A stretch of DNA of 6,935 nt from assembly GCA_017420605.1 (NCBI GenBank), contig JAFOIS010000248.1, positions 1-6,935 on the forward strand. Reading direction: 5' to 3'. Positions 5,827 to 6,935 of the stretch are shown here, piece after piece. This DNA comes from Lachnospiraceae bacterium. GTDB lineage: Bacteria > Bacillota > Clostridia > Lachnospirales > Lachnospiraceae. A model generated the notes under the pieces. The model had not been told where the DNA came from. It saw nothing but the letters and a program-made list of their open reading frames with translations, and made no database searches. The position numbers and the translations under genes are program-made. Each line of letters opens with the position of its first letter. Position 1 is the stretch's first letter.

Positions 5827-6075
5827 ATGTTTGAAATTCCTTTGATTAATACTATCGCGACCGGACGGAACATCGACAGGCTGCGGATCGCAGCCGGCAT
5901 GTCCGTAAAGGATATGCAGATGGTCTTCGGCTTCGCGACGCCGCAGGCGATCTACAAGTGGATCCACGGATCGGCTATGCCGACCATCGATAACCTGGTG
6001 ATTCTGTCCGCGCTGTTCGGCGTTTCCATGGAGGAGATCATCTCCGTGGAGACCGCGGCAGAAAAGTGCGGCTGA
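5827..6075 (+). CDS. Small XRE-family helix-turn-helix regulator
   Basis: The start is the ATG at 5827, which has AGGAGGTG (5815-5822) just upstream; a longer reading from a GTG at 5788 would begin inside the T run of the terminator. The 82 residues are one DNA-binding domain: TGRNIDRLRIAAGMSVKDMQ (12-31), the recognition region FGFATPQAIYKWIHGSAMPT (34-53), then IDNLVILSALFGVSMEEIIS (54-73). This is a common short XRE form in Clostridia. No ligand or partner domain is present. It lies on the same strand as, and directly upstream of, the tRNA-like RNA region and the DUF2828-type gene, with no terminator carrying a T run between, so it may regulate or be co-transcribed with them. That function is inferred from position. 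Confidence 0.85.
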   Translation: MFEIPLINTIATGRNIDRLRIAAGMSVKDMQMVFGFATPQAIYKWIHGSAMPTIDNLVILSALFGVSMEEIISVETAAEKCG

Positions 6076-6081
6076 AGATAC

Positions 6082-6106
6082 GGCGGTGGGGCGTCGACCC
6101 GCCGCC
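6082..6106 (+). other. GC-rich hairpin at the start of the RNA region
   Basis: GGCGGTGGG (6082-6090) pairs with CCCGCCGCC (6098-6106) over nine pairs, one a T·G, around a 7-base loop GCGTCGA. It begins seven bases after the XRE stop and ends five before the first tRNA-like unit. There is no T run, so it is a poor intrinsic terminator. It may be a 5' domain of the structured RNA, a processing barrier or an mRNA-stabilising stem. Confidence 0.6.
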
Positions 6107-6110
6107 CTGT

Positions 6111-6174
6111 GGGATGCATACAGCAAAGCAGCTTCCGTAAAGCACATGACTGGTAATCATGAAATCTGCATCCT
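6111..6174 (+). ncRNA. tRNA-like unit 1, lacking a T-arm
   Basis: An acceptor-like stem closes the unit: GGATGCA (6112-6118) with TGCATCC (6167-6173), plus an outer G·T. Inside is a perfect anticodon-type arm, CATGA (6145-6149) and TCATG (6157-6161), around the 7-nt loop CTGGTAA: C32, U33, GGU in the anticodon place (threonine-like), A37, A38. The D-arm position holds TACAGCAAAGCA and a GCTT/AAGC hairpin (6131-6134 with 6140-6143). There is no T-arm; AAATC joins the anticodon arm to the 3' acceptor strand. No CCA is encoded. It is therefore not a working tRNA. Its neighbour has the same 12-mer and layout, and both sit before a Ro-like gene, so a tRNA-mimicking non-coding RNA is the best reading. 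The structure is hand-folded. Confidence 0.6.
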
Positions 6175-6203
6175 GAAAACAGAGTGACCCTTACAGCAAA
6201 GCA
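6119..6203 (+). repeat. 12-base direct repeat shared by the two tRNA-like units
   Basis: TACAGCAAAGCA occurs at 6119-6130 and 6192-6203, 12 of 12 bases identical at an offset of 73. In both units it directly follows, or overlaps by one base, the 5' closing strand. The closing stems themselves differ in sequence but both pair well. This suggests duplication of one RNA unit with conserved fold and one conserved internal element, possibly a protein-contact site. Confidence 0.8.
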
Positions 6204-6262
6204 TTGAGGTTAAACAGGCTAATAATCTGTTCATCGGTTCGAGTCCGTAATGAAAAGGGTCA
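6185..6262 (+). ncRNA. tRNA-like unit 2 with consensus T-loop
   Basis: The closing stem TGACCCTT (6185-6192) with AAGGGTCA (6255-6262) is eight perfect pairs. The anticodon-type arm ACAGG (6214-6218)/TCTGT (6226-6230) includes one G·T and carries the 7-nt loop CTAATAA, with AAU in the anticodon place. The T-loop is a perfect GG-TTCGAGT-CC (6236-6246) on a three-pair CGG/CCG stem; CAT/ATG may extend it past a two-base bulge. The span between closing strands is tRNA-sized (76 nt), but the D-arm is unclear, the T-stem is short and five extra bases precede the acceptor 3' strand. No CCA follows. A tRNA mimic such as the effector module of a bacterial Y RNA (YrlA) fits better than a tRNA. The 3' closing strand reaches an in-frame ATG of the leader ORF. 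Confidence 0.65.
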
Positions 6263-6280
6263 TGAATGAAATCAGCGGAA

Positions 6281-6320
6281 ACCCTCAGGAGGGTACCATT
6301 ATGGCGCAGCAAGTGCGCCG
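6281..6320 (+). promoter_or_regulatory. Two leader hairpins before the DUF2828-type gene
   Basis: ACCCT (6281-6285) pairs with AGGGT (6290-6294), which would bury the leader ORF ribosome site AGGAGGG (6287-6293). GGCGCA (6303-6308) pairs with TGCGCC (6314-6319) around GCAAG, with an outer T·G, inside the leader ORF. Both fit translational control of the downstream gene. They were folded by eye, and the first stem is only five pairs. Confidence 0.45.
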
Positions 6321-6342
6321 AATTAAGGAAAGGAGGAGATGA
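6301..6342 (+). CDS. Possible 13-residue basic leader peptide, MAQQVRRIKERRR
   Basis: ATG at 6301 has an excellent ribosome site, AGGAGGG (6287-6293), seven bases away, and runs 13 codons to TGA at 6340-6342, two bases before the DUF2828-type ATG. Its last codons (AGG AGG AGA) are also the ribosome site of that gene, so ribosomes on the leader would cover the downstream site or hand over to it. An in-frame ATG at 6262 would give 26 residues but has only a weak, close AAAGGG. The Arg-richness near the end is partly forced by reading AGGAGG in this frame, so it is not independent evidence for a peptide function. Confidence 0.4.
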   Translation: MAQQVRRIKERRR

Positions 6343-6344
6343 CT

Positions 6345-6935
6345 ATGAATTTCGCTGAAGCAGCGCGAAGGAATGCTGCATTTACAGAAACAGAAAACGG
6401 AGCCGTGGCTTTAAACACCACCGGCGATGCCCGGCTGGATTTCTTCGGAACGGCCGGTTCCCTCCGCGGCGCGGACGAAGAGCGGATCACCCGTCTTTTC
6501 TCCGAAGCCTACCGGGAAGATCCGCTGTTCGCGACGAAGATTGCGTTCTATGCGCGTGACGTAAGGGGCGGGCTGGGCGAACGCCAGACCTTCCGTACGC
6601 TTCTGCCGTTTATGGCAAAGTACCACCCGGAAGCGCTGCGTCCGAACCTGGACCTGATCGGCGTGTACGGCCGTTTCGACGATCTGTACAGCCTGGTCGG
6701 CACGCCGCTGGAAAACGAGATGTGGGCCGCCATGAAGGCGCAGTTTGAAGAGGACCGGCAGAACCTTATTGCAGGCAATGCCGTCTCCTTGCTTGCGAAG
6801 TGGATCCGGACCGCGGACGCCTCTTCCGAAAACACCCGGAAGATGGGGATCCTGACGGCGCAGAAGCTCGGCTACTCCGTATACGAGTTCAAGCGCCTGG
6901 TGCGCGCGATGCGCAAGAGGATCGGCGTCGTGGAA
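6345..6935 (+). CDS. DUF2828-type (TROVE/vWA, Ro60-like) protein, N-terminal part (3' end outside window)
   Basis: The ATG at 6345 follows AGGAGG (6331-6336) by eight bases; 197 codons are open to the window end. Residues 17-75 (ENGAVALNTTGDARLDFFG, then FYARDVRGGLGER at 68-80) carry the hallmark RD-RGG-GER motif of DUF2828. Further matches are VYGRFDDLYSL (107-117), AKWIRTADASS (151-161) and the end EFKRLVRAMRKRIGVVE (181-197), like the Y-R-x-x-L-x-x-LR-x-x-l-x-VVE pattern of the family. The helical N-terminal region is TROVE-like, and a vWA domain would be expected beyond the window (usual length about 450-600). Ro60/Rsr proteins of the related TROVE family bind misfolded RNAs and Y RNAs; DUF2828 function is not established. 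The two tRNA-like RNA units just upstream make an RNA-binding role attractive. The assignment is from motif memory, not a search. Confidence 0.8.
   Translation, partial: MNFAEAARRNAAFTETENGAVALNTTGDARLDFFGTAGSLRGADEERITRLFSEAYREDPLFATKIAFYARDVRGGLGERQTFRTLLPFMAKYHPEALRPNLDLIGVYGRFDDLYSLVGTPLENEMWAAMKAQFEEDRQNLIAGNAVSLLAKWIRTADASSENTRKMGILTAQKLGYSVYEFKRLVRAMRKRIGVVE

Noticed and set aside
5788..6075. GTG start at 5788 for the XRE gene
   Set aside because: It would begin in the terminator T run without a ribosome site; the ATG at 5827 has AGGAGGTG.
6185..6262. A functional tRNA gene (Ile-like or otherwise)
   Set aside because: The T-stem is only three pairs, the D-arm cannot be drawn cleanly, extra bases precede the 3' acceptor strand, no CCA follows, and the AAU triplet is unusual for a bacterial tRNA.
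1..6935. CRISPR arrays, insertion sequences, integrase or attachment sites
   Set aside because: No regularly spaced repeat series, transposase or integrase frame, or terminal inverted repeats were seen; the only tandem repetition is the two-copy tRNA-like unit.

Overview
The window looks like chromosomal DNA from a Gram-positive clostridial bacterium, probably Lachnospiraceae or a relative. The basis is strong AGGAGG-type ribosome sites, the family mix (Rgg, TipAL-type MerR, VanZ, MATE, XRE) and moderately GC-rich codon use. This placement is an inference from style and was not checked by a search.

Bases 1-4162 (+ strand) hold exporters and one-component regulators. The 3' part of a MATE efflux gene overlaps an Rgg/GadR/MutR-type regulator by 8 bases. 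An MFS exporter follows, behind a perfect -10 box and a 16-base perfect palindrome. Next comes a TipAL-like MerR regulator behind a textbook MerR promoter with a 19-base spacer; it has a credible in-frame internal start for a drug-binding-domain-only product. A small VanZ-family membrane protein follows 11 bases later. Together these suggest a sense-and-export or cell-envelope stress cluster.

Bases 4150-5439 (- strand) are visibly more AT-rich. They encode a tightly coupled pair: a helix-turn-helix protein and an AbiEii/DUF6036-like nucleotidyltransferase. A strong promoter drives the pair, with a palindromic operator lying exactly between -35 and -10. It reads as a toxin-antitoxin or abortive-infection type module. 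It is convergent with vanZ, and one shared bidirectional terminator palindrome encodes the last codons of both genes.

Bases 5440-5826 have no long gene. They hold a short + strand transcription unit of about 270 nt, made of a promoter, a possible 58-codon ORF and a strong intrinsic terminator.

Bases 5827-6935 are the most interesting part: a small XRE regulator, then a 269-base intergenic region, then the 5' 197 codons of a DUF2828-type protein. DUF2828 is recognised here from memory as a relative of the TROVE/vWA Ro60 family. The intergenic region holds a GC-rich hairpin and two tandem tRNA-like units. These share the 12-mer TACAGCAAAGCA, each is closed by an acceptor-like stem, and each has a 7-nt CU-NNN-AA anticodon-like loop; the second also has a perfect GG-TTCGAGT-CC T-loop. 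They are followed by a 13-codon leader ORF ending two bases before the DUF2828 start. The layout recalls bacterial Ro (Rsr) genes beside tRNA-mimicking Y RNAs (YrlA), but with a different protein family and a duplicated RNA, so it is a candidate undescribed Ro-like ribonucleoprotein or RNA-repair locus.
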